A model generated the notes under the pieces. The model was not told the origin of the DNA. It ran no database searches and saw only the letters and a program-made list of their open reading frames with translations. A stretch of DNA of 64,000 nucleotides from Myxococcus qinghaiensis (GTDB lineage: Bacteria > Myxococcota > Myxococcia > Myxococcales > Myxococcaceae): assembly GCF_024198215.1 (NCBI RefSeq), contig NZ_JAKCFA010000006.1, positions 186,001-250,000 on the forward strand, in the 5' to 3' direction. The stretch's first letter is position 1; each line of letters begins with the position of its first letter. Shown in pieces: positions 51,625 to 60,967 of the stretch. The position numbers and the translations under genes were made by a program.

Positions 51625-52881
51625 ATGCCGGTCTTCGAGTACAGAGGTCTCAACTCCGCGGGCAAGCAGATCAAGGGTCTGCTGGAAGCCGACTCGCCCA
51701 AGACGTTGCGCTCCAAGCTGCGCGCGGACGGCGTGTTCCTCACGGACGTGCTCGCCCAGGCGGAAGGCAGCCGGGGCGCGGTGTCCAAGGGCGCCAACGC
51801 GTCTCAGGTGGCGCGCGACATCGACCTGCGCAAGCTGGGCCGCGGCCGCGTCAACACCGACGACGTCGCCATCTTCACCCGGCAGCTCTCCACGCTGCTG
51901 GGCGCCGGCGTCACGCTGGTGGAGTCGCTCACCGCCCTGGTCGACCAGGTGGAGAAGGAGCGCTTCAAGCGCGCCCTCTCCGACATCAAGCAGCGCGTCA
52001 ACGAGGGTTCGACGCTGGCGGACGCGCTGGGGCAGCACCCGAAAATCTTTCCCAACATCTACGTGAACATGGTGCGCGCGGGCGAGGCGTCCGGCGCGCT
52101 GGACGCGGTGCTCACGCGCCTGGCCGACTTCACGGAGAACCAGGCCCGGCTGCAGCAGAAGATCCTCAGCACCATGCTCTACCCCGCCATCATGATGGTG
52201 GTGGGCGGCGGCATCCTCGTGGCGCTGATGGTCTTCGTCGTTCCGAAAGTCACCAAGATTTTCGAGACGATGAAGGCCACCCTGCCCCTGAGCACGCGGA
52301 TCCTCATCGCCACGAGCAACTTCTTCCAGAACTGGTGGTTCGTCGCCGTGCCGGTGATGGCGCTGGGCGTGTGGCTCTTCATGCGCTGGACGAAGAGCCC
52401 CAAGGGCAAGCCGAAGTGGGACCGCTTCGTGCTGAAGGCGCCCATCGTCGGCAGCTTGGTACGCCTGCTGTCCATCTCCCGCTTCGCCCGCACGCTGTCC
52501 ACGCTGCTCAAGAGCGGCGTCCCGCTGCTGGCGGCCATGGACATCGTCAAGGCCATCATGACGAACACCGTGCTGGCCGAAGTCGTGGAGAAGGCCCGCG
52601 ACTCCATCCGCGAGGGCGAGAGCATCGCCACCCCGCTCAAGCGCTCGGGTGAGTTTCCGCCGCTGGTGTACCACATGGTCGCGATTGGAGAGCGCTCCGG
52701 GCAGTTGGAGGACATGCTCACCAACGTCGCTGACAACTACGAGACGCAGGTGAACGTGCGCATCGGCGCACTCACCTCGCTGCTCGAGCCCCTGCTCATC
52801 GTGGTGATGGGCGCGGTGATTGCATTCGTCGCCCTCTCCATCCTGTTGCCGATTCTCCAGGTGAACTCGGCCATCCGGTGA
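51625..52881 (+). CDS. gspF: T2SS inner-membrane platform protein GspF
   Basis: 418 residues. Two T2SSF domains (about 80-200 and 285-400) with three TM segments; VTLVESLTALVDQVEKERFKR, PNIYVNMVRAGEASGALDAVL and YHMVAIGERSGQLEDMLTNVAD are the repeat signatures. Central membrane protein of the assembly platform. Confidence 0.97.
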   Translation: MPVFEYRGLNSAGKQIKGLLEADSPKTLRSKLRADGVFLTDVLAQAEGSRGAVSKGANASQVARDIDLRKLGRGRVNTDDVAIFTRQLSTLLGAGVTLVESLTALVDQVEKERFKRALSDIKQRVNEGSTLADALGQHPKIFPNIYVNMVRAGEASGALDAVLTRLADFTENQARLQQKILSTMLYPAIMMVVGGGILVALMVFVVPKVTKIFETMKATLPLSTRILIATSNFFQNWWFVAVPVMALGVWLFMRWTKSPKGKPKWDRFVLKAPIVGSLVRLLSISRFARTLSTLLKSGVPLLAAMDIVKAIMTNTVLAEVVEKARDSIREGESIATPLKRSGEFPPLVYHMVAIGERSGQLEDMLTNVADNYETQVNVRIGALTSLLEPLLIVVMGAVIAFVALSILLPILQVNSAIR

Positions 52882-52893
52882 GGTGCCAGGGCC

Positions 52894-53049
52894 ATGACGA
52901 ATGACACGCTCGACCGTTGGATACAGCGCGCGACGCTCGCGGCGATGATTGCCCTCGCGGCGGCGCTGGTGACGGTGGGGGCCCGACTCTACGGGCCCCG
53001 GGCCGCGGTGCCGCCCGCCGGGGTGGTGGACGGCCCCCGGGCACCCTGA
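52894..53049 (+). CDS. 51-residue single-TM protein in the gsp operon
   Basis: Reads from ATG at 52894 to TGA at 53049, between gspF and gspG. Residues about 11-31 (QRATLAAMIALAAALVTVGA) form one hydrophobic helix; the N-terminus is charged and the C-terminus is Pro/Gly-rich. GAGG overlaps the gspF stop upstream. It has the form of a small membrane subunit, but no family is recognised and translation is unproven. Confidence 0.5.
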   Translation: MTNDTLDRWIQRATLAAMIALAAALVTVGARLYGPRAAVPPAGVVDGPRAP

Positions 53050-53110
53050 CAGGAAGTCCTGAACACGAAGCGGTGGCTTGCCAGAAAGTCACCCCGAGGT
53101 GAGAGCAGAC

Positions 53111-53542
53111 ATGAGCCAGAACACCCACTCGCAGCAGCGCCGCCGCAACCGCAACCGCCGCGGCATGACCCTCATCGAAATCATGGTGGTCATCACCATC
53201 CTCGGCCTCATCGCCGCCGCCGTCGGCGTGGCGGTGATTCCGCAGCTCGAGGCGGCCCGCAGGGACAGGGCCTCGCTGGACATCAAGAGCATCCAGGGTG
53301 CGCTGAAGCTCTATTACACGAAGAAGGGCAAGTACCCGGACACGTCCTCGGGCCTCAACGCGCTGGTGGAGACCCAGTCGCTGGAGCAGATGCCCAAGGA
53401 CCCGTGGAACAACGACTACGTGTACCTGAACGAGGGCGGCAAGCCCGTCATCATCTCCTACGGCGCGGACGGCACCGCCGGCGGCGAGGGCAACGACGCG
53501 GACATCTCCTCCGCGGACAACGCCACCGCCAACAACAAGTGA
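53111..53542 (+). CDS. gspG: T2SS major pseudopilin GspG
   Basis: 143 residues. Class III signal with cleavage RRG/MTLIEIM and Glu at mature +5. The C-terminal globular part holds DPWNNDYVYLN and the GADGTAGGEGNDADI calcium-binding loop. GAGGTGAGAG precedes the ATG. Main fibre subunit; needs a prepilin peptidase encoded elsewhere. Confidence 0.97.
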   Translation: MSQNTHSQQRRRNRNRRGMTLIEIMVVITILGLIAAAVGVAVIPQLEAARRDRASLDIKSIQGALKLYYTKKGKYPDTSSGLNALVETQSLEQMPKDPWNNDYVYLNEGGKPVIISYGADGTAGGEGNDADISSADNATANNK

Positions 53543-53580
53543 AGAAGTAGCGCACCCCGCGTGTTGACAGGGCTTCGGGC

Positions 53581-54027
53581 ATGAACGTGCAAACCTCACT
53601 TCCATCCCAGATGCCCTCTCCCGCGGGGGCCCTGCGCTCCCAGACGAAGGGGCGGCTGCTGCTGGCGGCCATCTTCGTCGTGGCCACCGTGCTGGCGTTC
53701 GTCCTCGTGTACGTGACGGACGACCGCTCGCTCGCGCCGGAGCAGCGCCGGGCGCGCGGAGAGATTCGCAAGCTGGAGGGCCTGTTCAAGGCGCACCACC
53801 GGCTGATGGGCTACTTCCCGGCCAAGGAAGAGGGCTTCACGCCGCTCATCGAAGCGAAGCTCATCAGCGCCGTGCCGTCGGACCCGTGGGGCCACCCGTA
53901 CGTCTACTGGATGGACGGCAAGAACGGCGCGGTCCTGTCCTACGGGGCGGACGGCAAGAAGGGCGGCGAGGGGCTGGACGCGGATTTGAGCAGCGGGGGC
54001 GTGCTGGCGGACTGGGGGCAGCCATGA
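53581..54027 (+). CDS. GspG-like globular domain on an ordinary TM anchor
   Basis: 148 residues. The C-terminal half clearly resembles GspG: DPWGHPYVYWMDGKNG then SYGADGKKGGEGLDADLSS, including the calcium-loop acids. The N-terminus has no prepilin cleavage motif or +5 Glu; instead a TM helix at about 25-45 (LLLAAIFVVATVLAFVLVYV) leads into EIRKLEGLFKAHHRLMGYF. It lies between gspG and gspH, overlapping gspH by ATGA. It cannot join the fibre as a processed pseudopilin; an anchoring or assembly role is an inference. Confidence 0.85.
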   Translation: MNVQTSLPSQMPSPAGALRSQTKGRLLLAAIFVVATVLAFVLVYVTDDRSLAPEQRRARGEIRKLEGLFKAHHRLMGYFPAKEEGFTPLIEAKLISAVPSDPWGHPYVYWMDGKNGAVLSYGADGKKGGEGLDADLSSGGVLADWGQP

Positions 54028-54767
54028 AGCGTGTGACGACGGTGACCCGGCAGCGCGTGCTCCACCGAGCCCAGCGCGGCCTGACGCTCATCGAGATCTC
54101 CATCGCCATCATCATCGTCGCGATGTTGTTCTCCGCGGCGGTGATGGGCATCGGCTCGCTCACGGGCGCCAAGGCCAAGGGCGCCGCGGGGGAGCTGGCG
54201 GGCACCATCCGCTCGCTCTACGACTCGGCGGCGCTGCGCGGCAAGACGTGCCGGCTGGTGTTCGAGATTCCGGACCCCAAGGAGGAGAAGGCCACGCGCT
54301 ACCATGCCGAGTGCGCGGAGAGCGCGGTGACGACGGCGAGAGACCGGGACACCGCCCTGCGCGACGAGAACCGCGAGCGTGAGCAGTCCAAGCGCTCCAA
54401 CCGGGGCAGCACCCAGGGCAACGAGGAGCGCCGCAGCTACCTGGCCTCGGGCGGAGAGACGCCCAGCGCGCAGGAGCTGATGGACGGAGAGAAGGAGCGC
54501 GTGCAGAACGCGGCGAAGTTCTCGTCCTTCACCTCCGAGGAGGTGCCGGCCCGTGATTTGCCGGCGGACGTGCGCGTGTCCGTGTGGACGCGCCAGCAGA
54601 AGGAGGCGGTCGACAACGGCGTGGCCTATCTCTACTTCTTCCCGCAGGGCTACACGGAGAAGGCGTACGTCTACGTGAGCCAGGGCGACAACGCCTGGAC
54701 GCTGGACGTGTCCCCGCTCACCGGGAAGGTGAACATCGCGAACGACATCCTGGAGGTGCCGCGATGA
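54024..54767 (+). CDS. gspH: T2SS minor pseudopilin GspH
   Basis: 247 residues, longer than usual. Cleavage RG/LTLIEISIAIII. A highly charged insert (ARDRDTALRDENREREQSK and following, about residues 110-160) interrupts the fold. ATGA overlaps on both sides. Confidence 0.88.
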   Translation: MKRVTTVTRQRVLHRAQRGLTLIEISIAIIIVAMLFSAAVMGIGSLTGAKAKGAAGELAGTIRSLYDSAALRGKTCRLVFEIPDPKEEKATRYHAECAESAVTTARDRDTALRDENREREQSKRSNRGSTQGNEERRSYLASGGETPSAQELMDGEKERVQNAAKFSSFTSEEVPARDLPADVRVSVWTRQQKEAVDNGVAYLYFFPQGYTEKAYVYVSQGDNAWTLDVSPLTGKVNIANDILEVPR

Positions 54768-55687
54768 AACGCACGGGAGGCTTCACGCTGCTGGAGGTCG
54801 TCGTGGCGCTCGCCATCCTCGGGCTCGCGCTGATGGCCATCTTCGATTTGAACGCGGGCGCGGTGTCCAACCACGTCTACACCAAGCGCCTCACGGTGGC
54901 CTCGCTCCTGGCGCGCGCGAAGATGACGGACGTGGAGCAGAAGCTCTACGACGACGGCTTCTCGCCCGACGACGACGAGGAGTCCGGTGACTTCTCCGAC
55001 GAGGGCTGGTCCCAGTTCAAGTGGAAGGCGCGCATCATCGCCCCGAAGCTGGACGGCGTGTCGCCCGACCAGCTCATCGGCGCGCTCTTCAACCTGCCCA
55101 TCGGCGGCGGGGACTCGGACGACCCGATGAGCGGCATCGCCAGCCTGTTCGGTGGCGGAGCGGGAGGCGGCAAGGACGGCGCCTCCAGCGGACCGCAGCC
55201 CGCGGGCGGTGGCCTGGGCGGCGCGGCCATGGGCATGGCGCAGCCCATGTTCACGCAGATGGTGCAGCAGCTCACCCAGACGGTGCGCGAGGTGCACCTC
55301 ACCGTGTACTGGCAGGAGGGCACCCAGTTGGAGAACATCGACCTGGTGACGCACGTGGTGTCGCTCGGGCCGGGCTCGGACCGCAACGGCGGCTTCACGG
55401 CCACGCAGGGCACCACGGCGGGCGCCGACAACCAGTGGGTGGACCCCGACAGCTCGGGGCTGATTGTCCAGAACCCCATCCCCGGCCCCAACGGCACCAT
55501 GCTCCATCCGCAGACGCGCAAGCCGCTGATGCAACGCTCGCAGTGGCTGCAGCAGGCCAATGGTGGCAACCCGCAGCAGCGCGGCGGCAACGGCGGCATC
55601 GTCCCGGGCGGTGGTCAGGGCGGCGGGATTTTCGGAGGCAATCGCCCGTCGATGCCGAACTTCCCCGGCACGAGGAACAACCGATGA
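54764..55687 (+). CDS. gspI: T2SS minor pseudopilin GspI, enlarged
   Basis: 307 residues against about 125 in E. coli. Cleavage GG/FTLLEVVVALAIL with +5 Glu. An acidic insert (SPDDDEESGDFSDEG) and two Gly/Asn/Gln-rich stretches (GGGAGGGKDGAS near 130 and GGNPQQRGGNGG near the end) are added. GspI starts the tip complex with J and K. ATGA overlaps on both sides. Confidence 0.85.
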   Translation: MKRTGGFTLLEVVVALAILGLALMAIFDLNAGAVSNHVYTKRLTVASLLARAKMTDVEQKLYDDGFSPDDDEESGDFSDEGWSQFKWKARIIAPKLDGVSPDQLIGALFNLPIGGGDSDDPMSGIASLFGGGAGGGKDGASSGPQPAGGGLGGAAMGMAQPMFTQMVQQLTQTVREVHLTVYWQEGTQLENIDLVTHVVSLGPGSDRNGGFTATQGTTAGADNQWVDPDSSGLIVQNPIPGPNGTMLHPQTRKPLMQRSQWLQQANGGNPQQRGGNGGIVPGGGQGGGIFGGNRPSMPNFPGTRNNR

Positions 55688-56358
55688 CGGCCCGGCGCGC
55701 GCGTGGCTTCACGCTGATGGAGGTCATGGTGGCGGTGGCCATCACCGCCCTGATGGGCACGGTGGTGGCCATGGCCTTCCAGACGGGCCTGACGGCGAAG
55801 GAGTCGGTGGAGACGGACGCGGACCGCTACCGGCAGGTCCGGGTGGCCATGAACCGGATGGCGCGGGAGATCGGCTCCGCGTACGTGAGCGACAGGTTCG
55901 ACCTGAAGCGCTTCCGGGACCAGAACGACCGCCCCACCAACTTCGTGGGCGAGAGCGACCGGCTCCTGTTCACCACGTTCGCCCATCAGCGGCTGTACAC
56001 GGACGTGAAGGAGTCCGACCAGGCGGTGGTGGAGTATTTCATGGAGCCCTCCGACGACCGGGCCGCCAAGGGCCGCCTGGACATCAAGCGCCGCGCGAAT
56101 CCCAACGTGGATGACCGCATGGACCGAGGCGGCACGACGGACGTGCTGTTCGAGGGCGCCAAGAAGCTGGAGTTCGAGTACTGGAACTCCGAGAAGAAGG
56201 AGTGGGATGACGAGTGGGACACCCGGCGCACGGAGCAGAAGACCATCCTGCCCACGCGCGTGCGGATGACAATCACCGCCGTGGACGAGACGGGCAAGGA
56301 AGCGCGCTACTCCACCCAGACGCGCATCATGTTGAACACCGAGCTGCCGAGGTACTGA
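55684..56358 (+). CDS. gspJ: T2SS minor pseudopilin GspJ
   Basis: 224 residues, normal. Cleavage RG/FTLMEVMVAVAIT with +5 Glu; YRQVRVAMNRMAREIGSAYVS is typical of GspJ. Overlaps gspI by ATGA and gspK by TGATG. Confidence 0.93.
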   Translation: MTARRARGFTLMEVMVAVAITALMGTVVAMAFQTGLTAKESVETDADRYRQVRVAMNRMAREIGSAYVSDRFDLKRFRDQNDRPTNFVGESDRLLFTTFAHQRLYTDVKESDQAVVEYFMEPSDDRAAKGRLDIKRRANPNVDDRMDRGGTTDVLFEGAKKLEFEYWNSEKKEWDDEWDTRRTEQKTILPTRVRMTITAVDETGKEARYSTQTRIMLNTELPRY

Positions 56359-57731
56359 TGCCCCTGCCCTTCTTCCAGCAGGCGCCCCGGCGGCGCCGTC
56401 CCGGTTCCAAGGTCCCCGGTGGGGAGCCGCGCTCGCGTGGCGTGGCGCTCATCATCGCGGTGGTGTCCATCGCGCTCCTGACGGTCATCGCCACCGAGTT
56501 CGCCTACAACAGCCGCGTGGATCTCCAACTCGCGGCCAACCAGCGGGACGAGGTGCGCGCGTACTACATGGCGCGCTCGGGCGTGGCGCTGTCGCGGCTC
56601 CTGCTTCGCTTCCAGAAGCAGGTCGACCAGACGCCCATCCCCAACCCCGCGGCGCTCCTGGGCAACCTCCTGGGCAACCAGGGCGCGCAGGGCAACACCC
56701 CGCAGCCGGCGTCGCTCAACCTCCAGCTCTGGAGGATGGCGCGCGTGGACTGCCACATGCTCAAGGGCATGGTGAAGAGCGAGGGTCAGGAACCCGAGAA
56801 CGACGCGCCGCCCCTGGAGGCGGTGGACGAGGACGACCCGAACTTCGACATGAAGGACGGCGAGGACCCGGCGTCGCGGGAGATGTCGCAGCAGATGACG
56901 CGCCGCTCGTTCGGCGGCTTCGAGGGCTGCTTCCTGTCCACCATCTCCGACGAGGAGGAGAAGCTCAACGTGCACCGGCTGGTCGCGGGCGCGGGTGACG
57001 CGCTCCCCACGGCGCTGCGGATGATGGACATGCTTGGCGACAAGCGCTTCGAGTTCCTGTGGGAGCGCGACGACGCGAACAAGGTGCGCAGCAATCCGCA
57101 GGACGTGATGCTGGCCATCAAGGACTGGGCGGACGACGACGAGACGGGCTCCACCATCAACCCGACGGACCCCGTCAACCCCATGCCCTCCGGCTTCTCC
57201 GACGAGGGCTCGCCCTACAGTCGCTACGAGCCGAACTACGAGCCGAAGAACGCGCGCTTCGACAGCATCGACGAGCTGTACCGGGTACACGGGGTGAATG
57301 ACCAGTTCATGACGGCGTTCCGTGACAGGCTCACGGTGTACCCGGACATCAACTCCCGGCCCAACATCAACACGGATGACCCGGTGATGATGGGGCTGGC
57401 CATCATGTCCGTGGCGGACCCGGCCAGGCCGGACCCGCGCCTGAAGGACCCGGTGTTCCTCAACGAGCTCATCACCCGCATCCGCAGCGCGCGCATGTTC
57501 AGCTTCTTCGGCATGGGCGTGCAGGACTTCGTCGCCGTGGTGGAGAGCGCGGGCATCGTCGTCAATCCCGCCGTGAAGTCCAACGTGGCGGGCAATCGCC
57601 TCATCGGCGACAAGAGTCAGACGTTCACCATCAAATCCGTGGGAGAGGCGGGCAGCGTGCAGAAGACGCTGACCGCCGTGGTCCGGCTGGACGACACGCT
57701 GGGCAGGCTCCTGTACTGGAGAGAGGAATAG
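56358..57731 (+). CDS. gspK: T2SS minor pseudopilin GspK (tip)
   Basis: 457 residues. Cleavage RG/VALIIAVVSIALL lacking the +5 Glu, as GspK proteins do. LQLAANQRDEVRAYYMARSGV and IDELYRVHGV are GspK signatures. A Gln/Asp/Glu-rich insert lies near residues 100-190. Caps the pseudopilus. Confidence 0.93.
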   Translation: MPLPFFQQAPRRRRPGSKVPGGEPRSRGVALIIAVVSIALLTVIATEFAYNSRVDLQLAANQRDEVRAYYMARSGVALSRLLLRFQKQVDQTPIPNPAALLGNLLGNQGAQGNTPQPASLNLQLWRMARVDCHMLKGMVKSEGQEPENDAPPLEAVDEDDPNFDMKDGEDPASREMSQQMTRRSFGGFEGCFLSTISDEEEKLNVHRLVAGAGDALPTALRMMDMLGDKRFEFLWERDDANKVRSNPQDVMLAIKDWADDDETGSTINPTDPVNPMPSGFSDEGSPYSRYEPNYEPKNARFDSIDELYRVHGVNDQFMTAFRDRLTVYPDINSRPNINTDDPVMMGLAIMSVADPARPDPRLKDPVFLNELITRIRSARMFSFFGMGVQDFVAVVESAGIVVNPAVKSNVAGNRLIGDKSQTFTIKSVGEAGSVQKTLTAVVRLDDTLGRLLYWREE

Positions 57732-57732
57732 C

Positions 57733-59337
57733 ATGGCCCGCATTCTTGGCCTCGACCTGGGCAGCCACTCCGTGAAGGGCGTGGTGCTTGAGGCGCGGAC
57801 GAAAGGACACGCCACCCGAAGCTACGTGGAGGTGCGCCGCGCCCAGGAGGGCGAGCGCGCCGACACGCTTCGCGCCGCGGTGCAGGAGCTGCTTGGCAAA
57901 CTGCCACCCGGTCACCCCGACCAGGTCGTGGTCGCCCTGCCCGGCCCCGCGCTCATCACCCACACGCTGGGCCTGCCGTTCTCCGACGGGAAGCGCATTG
58001 AAGCGACGCTCCCCTTCGAGATTGGCAGCCTGCTCCCGTTCGACATCTCCGACGTCGTCTACGACTACCAGATCGTCGGACAGAAGGAGACGGACGGGAA
58101 GGAGAAGGCCAGCGACCTCATCGTGGGCGTGGTGCGCCAGCAGGAGCTGAAGGGGCTGCTGGAGCTCCTGGGCGAGCTGAAGGTGGACCCGCGCATCGTC
58201 ACGCACCCGGCGCTGGCCTACCAGAACATGCTCCAGCAGGCCGCCGGCCTCTTCGAGGGCACCGGCGAGGGCAACGTGGTGGCGGTGGTGGACATGGGCC
58301 ACGAGCGCACCTCGGTGGCCATCGGCCGGCCGGGCACGGGGGTGCAGTTCGCGCGCACCTTCGCGGGCGGCGGCAAGGACTTGAGCAAGGCGCTGGCGAC
58401 GGAGTTCCAGACGTCGCTCGCGGAGGCACACCACTGGAAGGAGCAGCATGGGGCCCTGGCCAGCGCGGCGCAGGGGCCGGACGCGGAGCGCGCGGCGGCG
58501 GCCTTCGTGCGCGGGCTCCAGCCGGTGCTGCGCGAGCTGCGCCCCACCTTGAAGTCGTACACGGCGCGCAGCCGTCAGCAGGTGGGCGCGATTGTCCTGT
58601 GCGGCGGTTCGGCGCGGATGCCGGGCCTGGCGGAGCAGCTCTCCCGCGACTTGAACCTGCCGGTGCGCGTGCTCGCGCTTCCCGCCGACACGGCGGAGGC
58701 CATTGCTCCCGCGGAGCAGCCGTCCGCGGCTCAGGCCTACGCGCTGGCGCTGCGTGGCAACGCCTCCGGGGCTCGCGCGCCGCGCTTCAACTACCGACGG
58801 GGCGAGCTCGCCTTCAAGGGTGACTTCGACTACGTGAAGGACAAGCTGGGCCTGCTGGCATCCTTCGCGGCCACGCTGCTCCTGCTGCTCATCGCCTTCG
58901 GGGTGGTGCGCAACTCGGTGCTGTCGCGGCGCGAGGCGCAGGTGGACGCGGCGCTGTGCGAGACGACCCAGCGCATCCTCGGGAAGTGCGAGAAGGACTA
59001 CAACCGCGCGCTGAACCTGCTCAAGGGCGTGGAGAGCCCGGCGGCGGCGCTGCCCCGGATGTCCGCGGTGAACCTGCTGGCGGAGGTGACGCAGAAGGTG
59101 CCCGCGGACCTGCCGGTGAAGTTCGACCGCATCCAGATAGACACGGACCGCGTCATCCTCCAGGGGGAGACGGACTCCTCCAAGCAGGTGGACACGCTGT
59201 CCAACGCGCTCAAGAACCACGCGTGTTTCAAGGAAGTGAAGCAGGGCAAGGTGGAGCGCACCCGCGACGGGCAGAAGGTGACGTTCCGCCTGGACGTCCA
59301 GGTGCAGTGCCCGGGTGCGGAAGGGGGGGAGAGCTAG
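57733..59337 (+). CDS. gspL: T2SS GspL with PilM-like actin fold
   Basis: 534 residues. Actin-like cytoplasmic domain with GLDLGSHSVKGVVLE, VAVVDMGHERTSVAI and IVLCGGSARMPGLAEQL, closer to PilM than to E. coli GspL; one TM near residue 380 (LLASFAATLLLLLIAFGVV) and a periplasmic ferredoxin-like part. Couples GspE to the membrane. Starts 1 base after gspK. Confidence 0.92.
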   Translation: MARILGLDLGSHSVKGVVLEARTKGHATRSYVEVRRAQEGERADTLRAAVQELLGKLPPGHPDQVVVALPGPALITHTLGLPFSDGKRIEATLPFEIGSLLPFDISDVVYDYQIVGQKETDGKEKASDLIVGVVRQQELKGLLELLGELKVDPRIVTHPALAYQNMLQQAAGLFEGTGEGNVVAVVDMGHERTSVAIGRPGTGVQFARTFAGGGKDLSKALATEFQTSLAEAHHWKEQHGALASAAQGPDAERAAAAFVRGLQPVLRELRPTLKSYTARSRQQVGAIVLCGGSARMPGLAEQLSRDLNLPVRVLALPADTAEAIAPAEQPSAAQAYALALRGNASGARAPRFNYRRGELAFKGDFDYVKDKLGLLASFAATLLLLLIAFGVVRNSVLSRREAQVDAALCETTQRILGKCEKDYNRALNLLKGVESPAAALPRMSAVNLLAEVTQKVPADLPVKFDRIQIDTDRVILQGETDSSKQVDTLSNALKNHACFKEVKQGKVERTRDGQKVTFRLDVQVQCPGAEGGES

Positions 59338-59339
59338 TC

Positions 59340-59897
59340 ATGGCCAACAAGCTTCAGGAAGTGCTCGCGCCGGTGCAGACGTGGTTCGAGCGGCTGAGTG
59401 ACCGCGAGCGGCGGATGGTGTCCATCGCCGGCGCGGCGGTGGCGGTGTTCGTGGTGTTCGCGGTGCTGATGACGTTCGCCAACAGCGCGTCCGGCTATCG
59501 CAAGCGCACGCAGGACAAGCTGACGAAGCTGCAGGAGGTGCAGGCGCTGGCGGCCAGCTATCGCGAGGCGCAGGCGTCGCGGCAGGCGGTGGAGACGCAG
59601 CTGACGTCCAGCAACGTGCAGCTCATCTCGTACATCGAGGACAAGGCCACGGCGGCCGGGCTCCAGGTCCCCAACATGACGCCCAAGGGCGACGTGGGCG
59701 TAGGGGACGGGAAGATCATGGAGAGCTCGGTGGAGCTGACGTTCTCCGACGTGGACCTGCGCAAGCTGACGGACTTCATGCGCACGGTGGAGAGCGGGCC
59801 GGGCGTGGTGAAGGTGAAGTACCTGCGCATCGAACCGAGGCCGAACGACACGCTGACGGCGTGGACCACCGTGGCCACCTACCGGATGAAGCAATAA
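59340..59897 (+). CDS. gspM: T2SS GspM
   Basis: 185 residues. One TM (about 28-48, VSIAGAAVAVFVVFAVLMTF) and a periplasmic ferredoxin-like domain (LTFSDVDLRKLTDFMRTVE). LSDRERRMV before the TM is a GspM feature. Partners GspL. Starts 2 bases after gspL. Confidence 0.9.
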   Translation: MANKLQEVLAPVQTWFERLSDRERRMVSIAGAAVAVFVVFAVLMTFANSASGYRKRTQDKLTKLQEVQALAASYREAQASRQAVETQLTSSNVQLISYIEDKATAAGLQVPNMTPKGDVGVGDGKIMESSVELTFSDVDLRKLTDFMRTVESGPGVVKVKYLRIEPRPNDTLTAWTTVATYRMKQ

Positions 59898-59900
59898 CCC

Positions 59901-60875
59901 ATGTCCTCTGACACCAAGCCCGCTCGCTGGAAGGTCATCCTGGGCTACGGCGCGTTCGCGCTCGTGGCCTTCATCCTCTGCCTGCTCCTCACCTTCCCGT
60001 ACGACACGGTGCGCACGCGCCTCGTGTCCGAAGCGGCGCAGGCGGGGCTCGCCGTGCGCATCGGCTCGCTGCGGCCGGGGCTTTCGGGTGTCACGGCCAC
60101 CAATCTGCGGGTGAGCAAGCCACCCCAGCCGCTGAGCGCGGAGACGCTGGCGGCGCTCGTCAGCGGCGAGGGCACCCTCCCGGGCGCCGCGGAGCTGGGC
60201 GAGGCGGTGGTCATCGACAGCCTGGCGGTGCGCCCCACCCTCTTCCCTCCGGGCCTGGCGGTGCGCGCCAACGCGCTGGGTGGCACGGTGGTGGGCTCCA
60301 TGGGCTGGCTGGGTGACATGAAGGTCCGCGCGGAGATGGAGGGGCTCAAGGCCAGCGGCGGCAACCTGCCCGCCTTCCTCGGGATGGACCTGGACGGTGA
60401 GCTGAACGGCGTGCTGTCGCTGACGCTGCCCAAGGGCAAGAGCCCGGAGCCGGACCTGTCCCAGGCGAACGGTGAGCTGACGCTCGACTCGCAGGGGCTC
60501 ATCATCAAGGGTGGCAAGGCGTCCATCCCCATGGGCGGGGGCAACTCGATGCCCATGGACCTGCCGCAGGTGGCGCTCGGCGCGCTGGTGGGCCGCATCA
60601 ACTTCGAGAAGGGCCTGGGCACGGTGCAAGAGCTGAGGCTGAAGGGTGAGGACGTGGAGGCGCTGGCCACCGGCACGCTGAAGCTGGGCAAGCGGCTGGA
60701 GTACAGCGAGCCCGCCATGGACGTGAATCTCCGGTTGGACCCGGAGGCGCAGAAGCGGCTGGGTCTGCTGGCGGCGGGCATCACCATCTTCCCCCCGGAC
60801 AAGAAGGACCCGAGCTTCCGGGCGGCCAGGCTTGGCGGCTTCCTCAACCGGCCCACCTTCCTGCCCCGTCGGTAG
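59901..60875 (+). CDS. gspN: T2SS GspN
   Basis: 324 residues. N-terminal TM (about 11-31), then a long beta-rich periplasmic part (LAVRIGSLRPGLSGVTATNLRV and repeated strands) of the GspN/TIGR04411 type found in delta-group T2SS loci. Last gene of the gsp operon, 3 bases after gspM. Confidence 0.85.
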   Translation: MSSDTKPARWKVILGYGAFALVAFILCLLLTFPYDTVRTRLVSEAAQAGLAVRIGSLRPGLSGVTATNLRVSKPPQPLSAETLAALVSGEGTLPGAAELGEAVVIDSLAVRPTLFPPGLAVRANALGGTVVGSMGWLGDMKVRAEMEGLKASGGNLPAFLGMDLDGELNGVLSLTLPKGKSPEPDLSQANGELTLDSQGLIIKGGKASIPMGGGNSMPMDLPQVALGALVGRINFEKGLGTVQELRLKGEDVEALATGTLKLGKRLEYSEPAMDVNLRLDPEAQKRLGLLAAGITIFPPDKKDPSFRAARLGGFLNRPTFLPRR

Positions 60876-60967
60876 GCCGCGGCCCGGTGAAGCGCCCGAC
60901 CCGACGCGTGGGGTTGAAGTCAGCGTGTCGGGACGTGTAAAGCGCGGGCGCACAGGAGGGTCGCGGG

